Positions 36,468-46,239 of a stretch of DNA of 64,000 nucleotides are shown here, piece after piece (position 1 is the first letter of the stretch; the number at the start of each line of letters is the position of its first letter). The DNA is from Cololabis saira (Eukaryota; Chordata; Actinopteri; Beloniformes; Belonidae): positions 23,197,501-23,261,500 of the forward strand of contig NC_084592.1 of NCBI RefSeq assembly GCF_033807715.1, read 5' to 3'. The position numbers were made by a program, and so were the translations under genes. The notes below the pieces were generated by a model that was given only the letters and a program-made list of their open reading frames with translations, did not search any database and was not told where the DNA came from.

Positions 36468-38576
36468 TGTTGTGCAACTCAAGGTAGCTTGGCTGTCCAG
36501 TTATCAAGGCTAATGATGAATATTATTAATAATTATTAATAATTAATAAAGTTGACTATTTATCAAATCGTATTATCAATATGATAAATAAAAATCCTCG
36601 GGGCACCACCGCCGGGGCCTTACTTCCGGTGGGATTCGATAACTAAAACAGCAGAAAATCAGTCTCAGAGTAATTATTATACCTAGTTATTAGTTGAAGG
36701 AGGTGAGATCCGAACACACACTTCGTCACCCAGCCTTGGCGGCAGATATGTACAGAATAAACAAGACGGCTTTTGTGATCAGAAATTTATTCACATCAGT
36801 GTCAAACAGTTGGTAAGCAACACTCATAAATTCTGATCGTTTAATCACACAACAAGAAATACAAAATCATACGATGAAAGGAAGGGGTTCTTGGGATCCT
36901 CCGGGCTGGGACTGGTGTGTGTGTGTGTGTGTGTGTGGGTGTGTGGGTGTGTGCGTGTATGCGTCAGAGCAGCTTACGCTGCGCGTCACGCGTTCTGGGG
37001 GCGGGTCACGCTGCGGTACTTGAGCACGTTGCCAGAAGGGGCGTGCTACGTCGCGCTCCGTGAACACGCCTCCCGGAAGGCGACCCACGGCCGTACAGCC
37101 GTGAAGGAAATGTAACGGAAAGCGCAGCAGATCACGGCTAAACAACGGTGAAACACCACGTGGATCTGACGCGCAACCGGGTTTAGTGAAGGAAAGGGGA
37201 GGGGCGGAGGAGCGTGTCAGCGGACCGCGCTCGGACGTTGCACCGACGTGCCTGCGGGACCTCCGGCGCCTCACACAGACGCGCGGCTGCAGGCGGTCAC
37301 CGCAGCCGGGGGAACCCAAAGGGGTTTTGTGAGCTCTAACGGCCGGTTTAGTAGATCGGCCGCAGGTCCCACTCGAGAACCGGGTCGGGAGTAACCCCCA
37401 CCCGCTCTGAGATCGTCGGGAGCCGCGGTCCGATCACTCGGCGGTGAAAGCTCACGTAAACAGGAGTTCAATACAATCAACACGTTACACAATACATAAA
37501 CTCAATAAACAGGGTCAAAACAACCGAAATAAACCTTAAACTAATCTGCCCAGACACTAAATCGCCTCTTACTTTGCAGTAGGTGAGAGAGCCGCTCTGT
37601 TTGAGGAGGAGGAGGAGGGGGGTTTCGTCCAGCCCGTGGGTGCAGTATAAACGCTCCTTGCGCGCACCCGGGAGGGGGGGGACTCCGTCTCACCCCGTCC
37701 GACTCTGAGGAAAAGGAACACAGGGCAGGTTTGCAGGACCGGCGACCCTATTACCAGCGTGAGATCTCCAGTGGTCCTTTGTCGCGGTCGGCGCCGGGCC
37801 CCGATGTCGGGATGCTCCGGGAAAGACCGTTTCACCGCGGTGGCGTCCACTGAGTCGGCTGGCAGGGTCCGCGGAGCGGATTCTGCGCTGGTTGGATGTG
37901 GGAGTCGGGCTAGGAAAAGTCTCACCTCTGCCAGCAGGCAAAAAGGCCGGGCAGACGGAAAAGTGAACAGGGAAAAATAAAAAAGAAGAAAAAGAAAACT
38001 TTGGAGCCACACTCCAGGTTTTGGCCTGATGCCAAAAAAATATGAGCAAACTGAAAAACGCAAAAAGCAGAGAAACGAAGAAAAACGGAGAAACTAAACA
38101 AGAACGAGACGAAAAAAAAAGCAGAGGAGCATCAGGTGGTTGCTCCTTTTTGTAGTCTCTTTGGGGGTGGGACTGATCACAGGCAGTGCCAACCAATCCT
38201 CCTGGCCGATCGAGGCCTGGCGCTCGGGCTCCGGGTGTCTGACCCCCCCAGGTGCCATAAACCCTCGGGGAGTCTGTACCTGGCAGAAATCCTGCTGATT
38301 CGCTTTTTTGACCCCCCTCTAGGTGTCATAAACCTGAGTTCTGTTTCCGTGGGCGCCCCTTTGATGTGGGGCCGTATCGTGGGTCACATACAGGCCATCT
38401 CGAACCAGGCCACCAGGGTTATAAATTGGCCTGAGCGAGAAGATAGCAGCGGGACCATAAACTCCAGGGGGGGAGGCCGGGTCTGGCTTTGCTGGAATTT
38501 GATGGCAATGTAATTTTTCTCAGATCACACATAGTATGAATTCATCCTCCTACTTTCACATGGGCTGAGCCCAACA
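36468..38576 (-). repeat. 3' LTR of the retrovirus-like element
   Basis: 2109 bp. It holds a GT microsatellite (about 36914-36962) and a GC-rich central part. A minus-strand AATAAA (TTTATT at 36786-36791) would set the R/U5 border near 36765 and leave about 300 bp of U5. Open frames inside (for example 36867-37319 and 37569-38063) occur in both LTRs and are not supported as genes. Confidence 0.95.
36786..36791 (-). terminator. LTR polyadenylation signal (AATAAA on minus)
   Basis: TTTATT on the plus strand equals AATAAA in the element's sense, located about 320 bp before the LTR end. The matching copy in the 5' LTR is near 49756-49761. Confidence 0.5.
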
Positions 38577-38587
38577 TTCCCCCCTTC
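38577..38587 (-). promoter_or_regulatory. Polypurine tract of the retrovirus-like element
   Basis: On the minus strand GAAGGGGGGAA lies directly against the 3' LTR start, the expected site of plus-strand priming during reverse transcription. Confidence 0.85.
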
Positions 38588-38820
38588 GAATCGACAACCG
38601 GAATGCAGGGTCTGGTTGTCGAATCTAACAACGGTGCACCAGTCCATGTGATGCAGTCTGTTTGGCAGAGGGGTACAGTACCTAAAAGTTCAGAGGTTAG
38701 CATAGCGTTGGAGGCTTGTCTGGGCAGATCGAGGCACGAGTCTGGGCAGACTGACATACTCTATGCTATACGAGGCTAAGAACATAACAGCACACATCAA
38801 CATATTCAAATGATAAGCGA

Positions 38821-39187
38821 TTCACCACATAGTTCAGTGTTATTACTAAAACAAGTGGAGGTAGGTAGAGATAGAAGATGGCAATGAACATAAAGACATT
38901 TCTAAACACTAAATGATTTGACTACGTAGTTCGGTGTCGTAACTGGACACGTGAGGTAGGTAGGGCTAAGACATAATAATGAACATGAAAAGGAGAAGAA
39001 AAAAAAAAAACATTTCAAACAATAAATGGTTCAACTATGTAATGCGGTGTCATGACTGGACACGCGAGTTAGGTAGGGCTAAAACATAATAATGAACATG
39101 AAAGAAAAAAGAAAAAGAGAAACATTTCAAACAATAAATGGTTCAACTACGTAATGCGGTGTCATAACTAGACACGTGAGGTCGGTG
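38821..39187 (-). repeat. 3' untranslated tandem repeat between env and the PPT
   Basis: Three to four imperfect units of about 97-112 bp. The landmark ACTA(C/T)GTA followed by CGGTGTC and GACACG recurs at about 38824, 38921, 39033 and 39145. Each unit also has AATGAACAT and A-rich spacers. It lies outside all ORFs, where some retroviruses carry direct repeats for RNA export. Confidence 0.8.
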
Positions 39188-39238
39188 GAGAAAGGGGCGA
39201 GAGGTAGCCAACGACGGGAGGAGAGGTTAGTTGGGTTT

Positions 39239-41011
39239 CTAGGGATCGGTGTTTCCTACATTTGGCGTAAACCGAGGTGTCAGAAAGGTGATGGAGTTCA
39301 GCTTGGCCTCCAGGGCCTTAATGCGTCTGTACAACACTTGTGTGATGATAACCATCACGATCCAAGTACCGACAAGCAGCGTAATGGTTGCCATGCTAAC
39401 CGGGTGGTCATTGCTCGCTAATCTCCTGGCAAAGCGGCGCGGGATGATCGTGTCGAGTCCATCTGGGGTTATGCTAAACTTCACGACTTGGGTTCCCTCA
39501 GTTAGAATTTGTTGCTCTAGGGCGTCATCGATAGTCAAATTGTAACCCTGGAAGGCGTCCATCACCTCAATCTCTGTTTCATGATGGTCAGCACTGAGGT
39601 GATGGAGGATTACATTACCGATGTGAATGGTGGCCCCTTCGGGTACATTCAAAAACATGGTCTGGTTTGGAAGGATAAGTCTCGACGCAGTGTCATACCG
39701 GTTATACGCTAAGAGAGCCTCTGCTGCAGGTGTGCTTACCAACCAGCGGTCCCCGGCTCTGGCTACAATTGTTTCCGTCCCTTCGTCTTTAGCAGACATT
39801 TTTCCTTCACATTTCTGTTCCGGAGACCCGGCTCTCAGGCCGCAGAGGTAGTTCGCTGCATCCTTCAAAAAGGGATTGCTGGGGCACACCCAATGGATGT
39901 CTCTACTCTTTGTGCATAAGTCTATATTTGGAACGAGGTAAAGCGAAGGGTCATCGTCGTGGAAAGCCACAAGGGGCGGTGTTTGAAGGTGGACGTGCGT
40001 GTTACCCTTCCAGAACCCTACGTTCAGTACCGATTTGAGCCTGTACACGTTCTTACGTTCGATGATGGGAAGGTTAAGGATAAACCCGAGTTCGAGGTTT
40101 TTGGGGTTGACCGAGATCGGGATTGCACTACCGAGACTATACGCCAAGTGGACCTGTGATCGCTGTATGGTGCCGGTCGTGGCGGACCTTAGGATTTTCT
40201 CCACTAAGTCCAGCGGGACTAGATAGGCGGGGATCCTTCCCTCTCCTAAGTTGCTGACCGAGGTGGTTAGTTCTCTGACCAGATCTTGCATCAGGTCTCG
40301 GACTACTTGCACATACATTATGTCGTTTTTGACCACTTCTGTAAGGGTCTGGAGGGCATGCACCGTGTGGTTTATAATCGTGGAATGCACATTTACCGTC
40401 ACTATCGTGCCCTGTACGGTCCTACTTAAGGTCTGCAATTGTTGTTGTTGCACACCAAGCTTTTGCTGAATCTCTGGCATCTCGTCCTGGAGTCCCTCCA
40501 TGTGTCTCTGGAGTGACTTCAGACTGATAGTGTTCGCAGCTGAAAGGCCTACCGAGAATAAGGATCCCAAAGCTGACGTTGCGGCTAGGAGGGCGCCCAG
40601 GAATCTCTTTGGTCGCTTCTTAATGCTCAGATCTTCCTCGGTGACTATGAACTTTTGCAGTTGTTCAAGAATGTAGATACTCGTTTGTTTAGCGTGTTCT
40701 ATGGTATCGCCTGTTCGAGTCCCACTCAGCCTTCCCTCCGTCAGCTGAGGGGGAAGCCGGATGTGTTTGCGGTACACATCCCAGGGATCTACGCGCACGT
40801 AAACCCTCTGCGAGTATATATCACAGTCTGTTATTAGCAATCCCGGGACGTCTTGGAGGACAATTCCGGTAGGAGGACCAGGTCCAATCACGGTGGCGGG
40901 TTGAGCAGGTTGCAGGCTGAGGAGGCAAATAAACCAGAGGAATTCCATCTGTAACAGAACAGACCTTGAGTTACCTGAGTAAATACGACGGGTGCTTATA
41001 GGCTGGCACAT
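39239..41011 (-). CDS. env: Env-like class I fusion glycoprotein (F-type)
   Basis: The frame holds 590 codons from the first ATG. The more likely start is Met22 (40948), which begins a hydrophobic signal peptide and directly follows a pyrimidine-rich tract ending in CAG, i.e. a splice acceptor. Order: signal peptide about 22-40; short N-terminal subunit; furin site RPKR at 133-136; hydrophobic fusion peptide about 137-160; heptad-rich, Q-rich coiled coil about 165-230; cysteine cluster with C366, C376, C390 and C401; N-glycosylation sequons at N214 (NHT), N449 (NQT) and N491 (NLT); membrane anchor about 537-560; tail of about 30. A small subunit before the cleavage site and a large one after it is the plan of baculovirus/errantivirus F and paramyxovirus F, not of standard retroviral SU/TM. 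No break is visible. Confidence 0.88.
   Translation of the reverse strand: MCQPISTRRIYSGNSRSVLLQMEFLWFICLLSLQPAQPATVIGPGPPTGIVLQDVPGLLITDCDIYSQRVYVRVDPWDVYRKHIRLPPQLTEGRLSGTRTGDTIEHAKQTSIYILEQLQKFIVTEEDLSIKKRPKRFLGALLAATSALGSLFSVGLSAANTISLKSLQRHMEGLQDEMPEIQQKLGVQQQQLQTLSRTVQGTIVTVNVHSTIINHTVHALQTLTEVVKNDIMYVQVVRDLMQDLVRELTTSVSNLGEGRIPAYLVPLDLVEKILRSATTGTIQRSQVHLAYSLGSAIPISVNPKNLELGFILNLPIIERKNVYRLKSVLNVGFWKGNTHVHLQTPPLVAFHDDDPSLYLVPNIDLCTKSRDIHWVCPSNPFLKDAANYLCGLRAGSPEQKCEGKMSAKDEGTETIVARAGDRWLVSTPAAEALLAYNRYDTASRLILPNQTMFLNVPEGATIHIGNVILHHLSADHHETEIEVMDAFQGYNLTIDDALEQQILTEGTQVVKFSITPDGLDTIIPRRFARRLASNDHPVSMATITLLVGTWIVMVIITQVLYRRIKALEAKLNSITFLTPRFTPNVGNTDP
40949..40963 (-). promoter_or_regulatory. 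Probable env splice acceptor
   Basis: In the element's sense the sequence TCTGTTCTGTTACAG ends immediately before the ATG at 40948. A pyrimidine-rich run closing with CAG is the consensus of a 3' splice site, as expected for a spliced env message. The donor has not been located; a CAG-GTAACT just upstream is too close to be its partner. Confidence 0.6.
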
Positions 41012-41055
41012 GCTTTTACGGAGGAGGCTAGGGCCAGCTAATGGTTATTCCTTTA

Positions 41056-44000
41056 CTACTGCTGGCTTCCCTCAGGCATACGGCTGGTTCCCACAACCTG
41101 AGGAGGAGCTGGCTGGTAAGGTTTGATTTGGTTGGCGTGCACCCACTTGTAGGCCGGAGGCTGTTTCGGTTTCGAGACTCTAATCCGATACGCGACCGGC
41201 GAGAGCTTCCCGACGACCTCGAATGGCCCTGCCCAGTTTGGAAGGAACTTCTTCGAAACCCCTGCTGGCCGAGCGAAACGGAAGTAGAAAATCTTATCCC
41301 CTACTTGGTACTCGCGATCGGTTGCTTTGCGATCGTGGTATGCCTTGGCGCCTTCAGCGCTGGCCTCCAAGTTCTTCTGGGCCCACGCAAAGGTTGACCG
41401 AAGGTGGTCGCGTAAGTCTGCCACGTATTGAGACGCGGTGTAAGCGGTAGCGACGCTGACATCTTCGGGGTGGTACAACAGATGAAGTGGTAGCGTCATC
41501 TGCCGGCCAGTCATCATCTCGAATGGCGTCACCCCGCTCGAGCGATGTGGTGTGGATCGGATGGCCATCAGGACCAAGGGGAGTTTTACGTCCCAGTCTT
41601 TCCCACTGCCGCAGACGTATTTCTTAAGCATATGGACAATGGTTCGATTGGCTCGCTCGACCTGACCCGAGGACTGGGGGTGGTACGCGATGTGGAACTT
41701 CACGTCCACTCCTAAAAGATCAAACAGGGCCGTCATGACGCTAGAGGTGAAGTGCGTGCCTCTGTCTGAGTCTACCGCCAGGGGGAGGCCCCAGCGGCTG
41801 AACACATGGTTCACGAGAAGGACGGCAGTCGTGACTGCAGTGTCGTTGGGCGCCGGGAGGCACTCGACCCATTTCGTGAACGCACAGGTGATGGTGAGGA
41901 GGTAGCGGTTTCCCTTTGAGGATTTCGGGACCGGTCCCACCCAATCTACTTGTAGGTGTGACCATGGAAATGTTACCCCCTTACGCTGGAGCGGGGAGCG
42001 GTCAAGTGGATGCGAGGGCTGGAACTGGCAGCACGTTAGGCACCCTCTGACGTAATCCCGGGCGTCGCGGGCCATCGATGGCCAGTATGCCACCTGTTGG
42101 AGAGTCTGGAGGGTGGCTTTGTAGCCCCGATGACCCCCCACCGGGGAGTCGTGTGCGTGGGTCAACATTACCCCCCTATGGTCTGACGGGACCACCCATC
42201 GGGGTGGTGCCCGATCGTCCGGGTGGTATATTAGCAGCCCTTTCTCCAGTCGCAGGGCTGGAAGCCTGCGACGGAGAGTCCTAAGCTGTGGGGATTCTGT
42301 GGGGGCAGACTGTGAGGCCCCCACCGTAAGCGGGTCTGCGACCAGACCCCGGATAAGGCTGACATCGGGGTCCCGTTCCTGCATGGTTACTAGGTCCGAG
42401 TCACCGACCTCACGTCCCAAGTGTAGGCTCTGCTTGGCGGTGCAGGTATCTTCCGCTCCCTCTCTGGCCTGGCGCCGCGTTACGGCGTTTACCGCTCGGG
42501 TCTGCGGCGTCGGCAACCATTCAGGTTGGAAAACCCAGGGGGTTCCACTCCCTGCACCCAGCTTAGCCAACCGGTCGGCTTCGTCGTTCCCGTCCTTATC
42601 CGGGCCCTGGAGCTGAGAGTGACCTTTGACCTTCCTCCAGTACACCATCAGGCCGACCTTCTCCACCAAGTGGTCGCATGCTAGGAATAGTTCGACGTGT
42701 TTTACCTCTCTATTCCTCGCATTTTTCATACCGTTCGCTTTCCACGTTGGAAAGTGAGAGACAAAGCTGTGGCGCGCGTAGTTGGAGTCCGAGCAGATCA
42801 CTAGCTGTTTTAAGTCCAGGTTACTGGCCTGCTGGAGAACGATGAGTACTGCGGCGATTTCTGCGTACTGGCTTGACTTCTGCCCCAACTGGTAGTGCTT
42901 AGGCTCACCTATGCGGTCCCCAACCCAGACCACGCCCACTCCTGCCCGGAGCTGGTTTTCGTGGTGGAACGAGCACCCATCGATGTACGCCGTGGGGAGC
43001 CCGACGCAGACGTTCTCGTCGTAATAGCGATGGTTGGAGGGAAGAGACGGAGAGGCGAGCTGAACGGCGAGGTCATTTGGCGGGTCTTCGCATTCACAAT
43101 GTTGACATTCTGCTAGGCCCCGACCTAACAGCATTTTGTGACTTTCTGCGTATTTTACTTCTACATCGTAGCCCTGGAGTGCCATCATCCAGGTGGCAAT
43201 GCGGCTGTTGGTCACCCTACCCTCTCTCAGCCGTTGATTGTTCAGAAACACGACTGGCTGGTGGCAGGTCTCGATGACCACCTTTTGGCCCCCGACGTAA
43301 CTGCGGAAGTGTTCCACCGCCCAAACGGTGGAAAGAAGCGACTTCTCACAGTCTGAGAACTTGAGCTCGACATCCCTGAGGGGCCGGCTTGCGTACGCGA
43401 CTACCCGTTTGGTTCGGTCGTGTTGCTGCATCAGGGCTGCACTAAGGGACTGCGACGAGAATGCGGCCTCGAGGAAGAACTCCTTATCCTTGTCGGGGTA
43501 GGCAAGGCAAGGAGCTACACAAAGTTTCTGCTTCATCAGGCGAAAGGCCCCCTCCTGTGGCGGTCCCCAGCTAAACGGCACGTCCTTGCGGAGTAGTTCG
43601 TATAGCGGTTTTGCTATTTCTGCGTAATCCTCGACAAACTGTCGGGAATAGTTACAAACCCCCAGAAAGCTGCGAAGTTCCGACAGGTTGGTCGGGGCCT
43701 TGATGTCCTGGATGGCTCTCACCCTATTTGCTTGAGGCTCGATACCATCCGGACCAACCGTGAGACCCACGTAATCGACTTTCGAGCGGCACCATTGGCC
43801 CTTGGACAACGCAAGCTTGGCTCCAGCCGCTGACAGCTGGCCGAGCACATGTCGGATCTCGACTAGGTGCTCTTCAAAGGTATGACTCCTCATTAAGATG
43901 TCATCCACATAAATGAGATTACCTCGGGCGGCGGCGTCGCTCATGGCCTTGTGTAGGAATATGTTAAATTCCGATGGTGAGTTGGAGTAGCCGAAAGGGC

Positions 44001-46218
44001 AGCGGTTCCAAGTGTATTGGCGGTTACTGAAAGAGAACGCCAGTTTATACTGATCGGCGGGGTCGACCCGCATGGTCCAGAACCCGTTGGCGACGTCTAC
44101 CGTTGAAAAGAACCGGGCGCCCCGAACCTTGGCTAACTCCTGGTCGAGATGGATCATCGGCCATCGCGAGAGTGGCACCTGTCGGTTCAGGGGGCGGTAA
44201 TCAATAGTGAGACGCCACTTACCGGAGGGTTTCAGAACCGGCCAGATGGGGGAATTGTATGTTGAATTACATTCCCGAATGATCCGTTTCTCCAGAAGCT
44301 GGTCGAGGATCCCTTGGATAGACTCATACGCGGCTAAAGGAATCTTGTATTGGCGCACGAACGTGGGGGGCGCGGATGGGTCTGTGGGGATGCGGACCGT
44401 ATGGAGATTTGTTACGCCGCAATCGTGAGCGTCTTTGGAGAAGATAGGCTGGAACTCGAGGAACAGGTTCCGGAGGGCCTGTCGTTCTACGTCACTCGTC
44501 AATGCGTCTGCTTTCCCGAGTTGCTGTTCTATTTCTGCTTCGAAACCGGGATACGGCTCCGCTCGGGGCGGGGGCTCTGCCCCCCCCTCCTGGCCTTGAT
44601 CCTTCGGATCAGCCACCAGCGCGTACACTACCATATCCCCGGCGGCCCCCAGCACGGCGCTACAGACAGTTTCCTCTGGGAGCAGCTCGTGTCGCCTAAC
44701 GGTGATCATTTGATGGGGGTGTGTGAACAATACCTTTTGGGGGTCCGGGCCATTGGCCAAGGAGGCTGGCAGCTCTCCTATGACAGGGATCGTCAGCTCG
44801 AAATCATGGAACGAGCTGTCTATCAGCAGTCCCAGCACCTGTCTGGCCCTAATCAGGACGGGTACCCGTGTCAGATTCTGAACGAGCACGTAAGTCGAGC
44901 GGTTGTCCACCTCCAGGAGGGGCGTACCGCAAACGGCTAGGTTCAGATTCGCGAGACGGGGCAGGGGGCTAAAGAAAGCCGTGGAGGATGCCAGTTGTTG
45001 GTCCCTGGCTATTACGAGGCGGACAGGCGCCCCCGCTGTGCGGGGAGGGACGGTGACGTCGACCTCGCTGGCTACCTGGCACGCCTGGGGAATAGTCTGA
45101 CCCGACCGCATGAGTTCAGGGGTTGCAGTGAGAGTATGTGCTGCCCCTTGGGCTTGGGACCATATAACCTGGTTAATGGTATCCAGCTTGGCTCCAAACC
45201 GAACCAGGAAATCAGCGCCTATGAGGAGTGGGGTGTGTAGGTGAGGGGCCACACTGACGAAGTGGGGCGTCTGCCTCCTCCCGACTCGCACGGATATGGC
45301 GCACACTCCAACTGCTTTCAGTGACGCCTGCGGTGAGTTTGGGGACCGGATACGATGGTTATGGTTCACGAACGCGAGTGGAGTCTCGTTTCTGCACAGT
45401 TGGTCATACACCACTTGACTGACCACTGTCTTCTCAGACCACAGAGCCACGCGCGCTTCCGGGATGACAGTCCCTGCGAGCGACACGGTCTCCACTACCC
45501 GGGGGCTGTAAGGATCCAACCCCCCCCCTTCCAATGAGCACAGGAAGGAGGGGTGGTCGCACAGGGGGGTGAGGTTGGCCGCCTGGTCCCCCTCTCGTCC
45601 CGGGGGGGGCGAACGCTCTAAACCCGGATTCGGTCCTACGAGGGGCATGACTTTGGGCAAGGTGCCGGCCTGCCCACTTGAGGGGCGAAAACCCTCATGA
45701 CCTTCCAGTGGTCTCGGTGCCCCGACCTGGGCCCACAACTGTCCCTGATTACAATCGATCAGAGGGGCCAACCGGTCGAGGAGATCCTGACCTACCAGAA
45801 AGGGTTCGGTGTCCAGGCGGCAGACGTAGAGGGGGTGGACCAGGGCCATACCCTGGAAGGTTATGTCCACCCAGACCCTTTCCGTGATGGGAGACCTATC
45901 CTGCGTGAAGCTGGTTATGCTCATGTCGCAAGGCTCGGCGCGGAGGGGTTTACCGAGGGCTAACATAGCCCTGGAAACCTCGGCAAACGTGGTGGGGCTA
46001 ATGAGGCTGATTTCCGACCCGGTGTCGAGGAGCGCGAGAACGCGGACGCAACCGCCGAGAACCGTTGAACAGTAGACACGCCGACCGGGTCCTTTATGGA
46101 CTAACCCCCCCAGGAACGTCAGAAAAGGGGTGCGTGCAGCTGCAGGTGCTGTCTTCTCCACCCCCCCACTAGGCTCCCTTTTGCTCCGGTCCCACCCAAC
46201 CAGGTAGACCTCGGCCAT
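41056..46218 (-). CDS. pol: Pol polyprotein with tandem protease-like domains, RT, tether, RNase H, integrase
   Basis: The frame holds 1720 residues from the first ATG, but it is in frame with gag and separated from it by one TGA and six codons, so it is probably made as a Gag-Pol readthrough product. Order: retropepsin about 47-165 with DTG at 65-67 and FLVGQDLL; a second retropepsin-like domain about 240-356 with LLIGADFL but SEK where DTG would stand; RT about 600-905 with motif A D708 and YVDD at 770-773; degenerate RNase H tether about 910-1035; second RNase H with D1080, E1120, D1144, H1200 and D1215. Integrase follows with H1356/H1363, C1393 and C1396, the triad D1425, D1485 and E1521, and a GPF/Y-type module at 1663-1680. 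Env starts 44 nt further on. All catalytic residues appear intact. Confidence 0.93.
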   Translation of the reverse strand: MAEVYLVGWDRSKREPSGGVEKTAPAAARTPFLTFLGGLVHKGPGRRVYCSTVLGGCVRVLALLDTGSEISLISPTTFAEVSRAMLALGKPLRAEPCDMSITSFTQDRSPITERVWVDITFQGMALVHPLYVCRLDTEPFLVGQDLLDRLAPLIDCNQGQLWAQVGAPRPLEGHEGFRPSSGQAGTLPKVMPLVGPNPGLERSPPPGREGDQAANLTPLCDHPSFLCSLEGGGLDPYSPRVVETVSLAGTVIPEARVALWSEKTVVSQVVYDQLCRNETPLAFVNHNHRIRSPNSPQASLKAVGVCAISVRVGRRQTPHFVSVAPHLHTPLLIGADFLVRFGAKLDTINQVIWSQAQGAAHTLTATPELMRSGQTIPQACQVASEVDVTVPPRTAGAPVRLVIARDQQLASSTAFFSPLPRLANLNLAVCGTPLLEVDNRSTYVLVQNLTRVPVLIRARQVLGLLIDSSFHDFELTIPVIGELPASLANGPDPQKVLFTHPHQMITVRRHELLPEETVCSAVLGAAGDMVVYALVADPKDQGQEGGAEPPPRAEPYPGFEAEIEQQLGKADALTSDVERQALRNLFLEFQPIFSKDAHDCGVTNLHTVRIPTDPSAPPTFVRQYKIPLAAYESIQGILDQLLEKRIIRECNSTYNSPIWPVLKPSGKWRLTIDYRPLNRQVPLSRWPMIHLDQELAKVRGARFFSTVDVANGFWTMRVDPADQYKLAFSFSNRQYTWNRCPFGYSNSPSEFNIFLHKAMSDAAARGNLIYVDDILMRSHTFEEHLVEIRHVLGQLSAAGAKLALSKGQWCRSKVDYVGLTVGPDGIEPQANRVRAIQDIKAPTNLSELRSFLGVCNYSRQFVEDYAEIAKPLYELLRKDVPFSWGPPQEGAFRLMKQKLCVAPCLAYPDKDKEFFLEAAFSSQSLSAALMQQHDRTKRVVAYASRPLRDVELKFSDCEKSLLSTVWAVEHFRSYVGGQKVVIETCHQPVVFLNNQRLREGRVTNSRIATWMMALQGYDVEVKYAESHKMLLGRGLAECQHCECEDPPNDLAVQLASPSLPSNHRYYDENVCVGLPTAYIDGCSFHHENQLRAGVGVVWVGDRIGEPKHYQLGQKSSQYAEIAAVLIVLQQASNLDLKQLVICSDSNYARHSFVSHFPTWKANGMKNARNREVKHVELFLACDHLVEKVGLMVYWRKVKGHSQLQGPDKDGNDEADRLAKLGAGSGTPWVFQPEWLPTPQTRAVNAVTRRQAREGAEDTCTAKQSLHLGREVGDSDLVTMQERDPDVSLIRGLVADPLTVGASQSAPTESPQLRTLRRRLPALRLEKGLLIYHPDDRAPPRWVVPSDHRGVMLTHAHDSPVGGHRGYKATLQTLQQVAYWPSMARDARDYVRGCLTCCQFQPSHPLDRSPLQRKGVTFPWSHLQVDWVGPVPKSSKGNRYLLTITCAFTKWVECLPAPNDTAVTTAVLLVNHVFSRWGLPLAVDSDRGTHFTSSVMTALFDLLGVDVKFHIAYHPQSSGQVERANRTIVHMLKKYVCGSGKDWDVKLPLVLMAIRSTPHRSSGVTPFEMMTGRQMTLPLHLLYHPEDVSVATAYTASQYVADLRDHLRSTFAWAQKNLEASAEGAKAYHDRKATDREYQVGDKIFYFRFARPAGVSKKFLPNWAGPFEVVGKLSPVAYRIRVSKPKQPPAYKWVHANQIKPYQPAPPQVVGTSRMPEGSQQ

Positions 46219-46239
46219 GGGGTCGGTCTGGGCTAGTCA
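46219..46239 (-). promoter_or_regulatory. Gag stop codon in leaky context TGA-CTA, in frame with pol
   Basis: The gag stop is TGA at 46239-46237, followed directly by CTA-G. The six codons between it and the pol ATG are open and in the same frame. UGA-CUA is the best-known animal readthrough context, used in some host genes and alphaviruses. This suggests that Gag-Pol arises by stop-codon readthrough, as in gammaretroviruses (which use UAG). Confidence 0.75.

Noticed and set aside
37569..38063. Overlapping frames considered as extra retroviral genes next to env
   Set aside because: They lie wholly in the 3' LTR, not between env and the polypurine tract.
36867..38196. Open frames of 125-168 codons inside the retroviral LTR, repeated at 49837-51166
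   Set aside because: LTR copies are identical by mechanism, the frames overlap each other in different phases, are of low complexity, and resemble no known LTR-encoded accessory protein. Transcript data could revive them.
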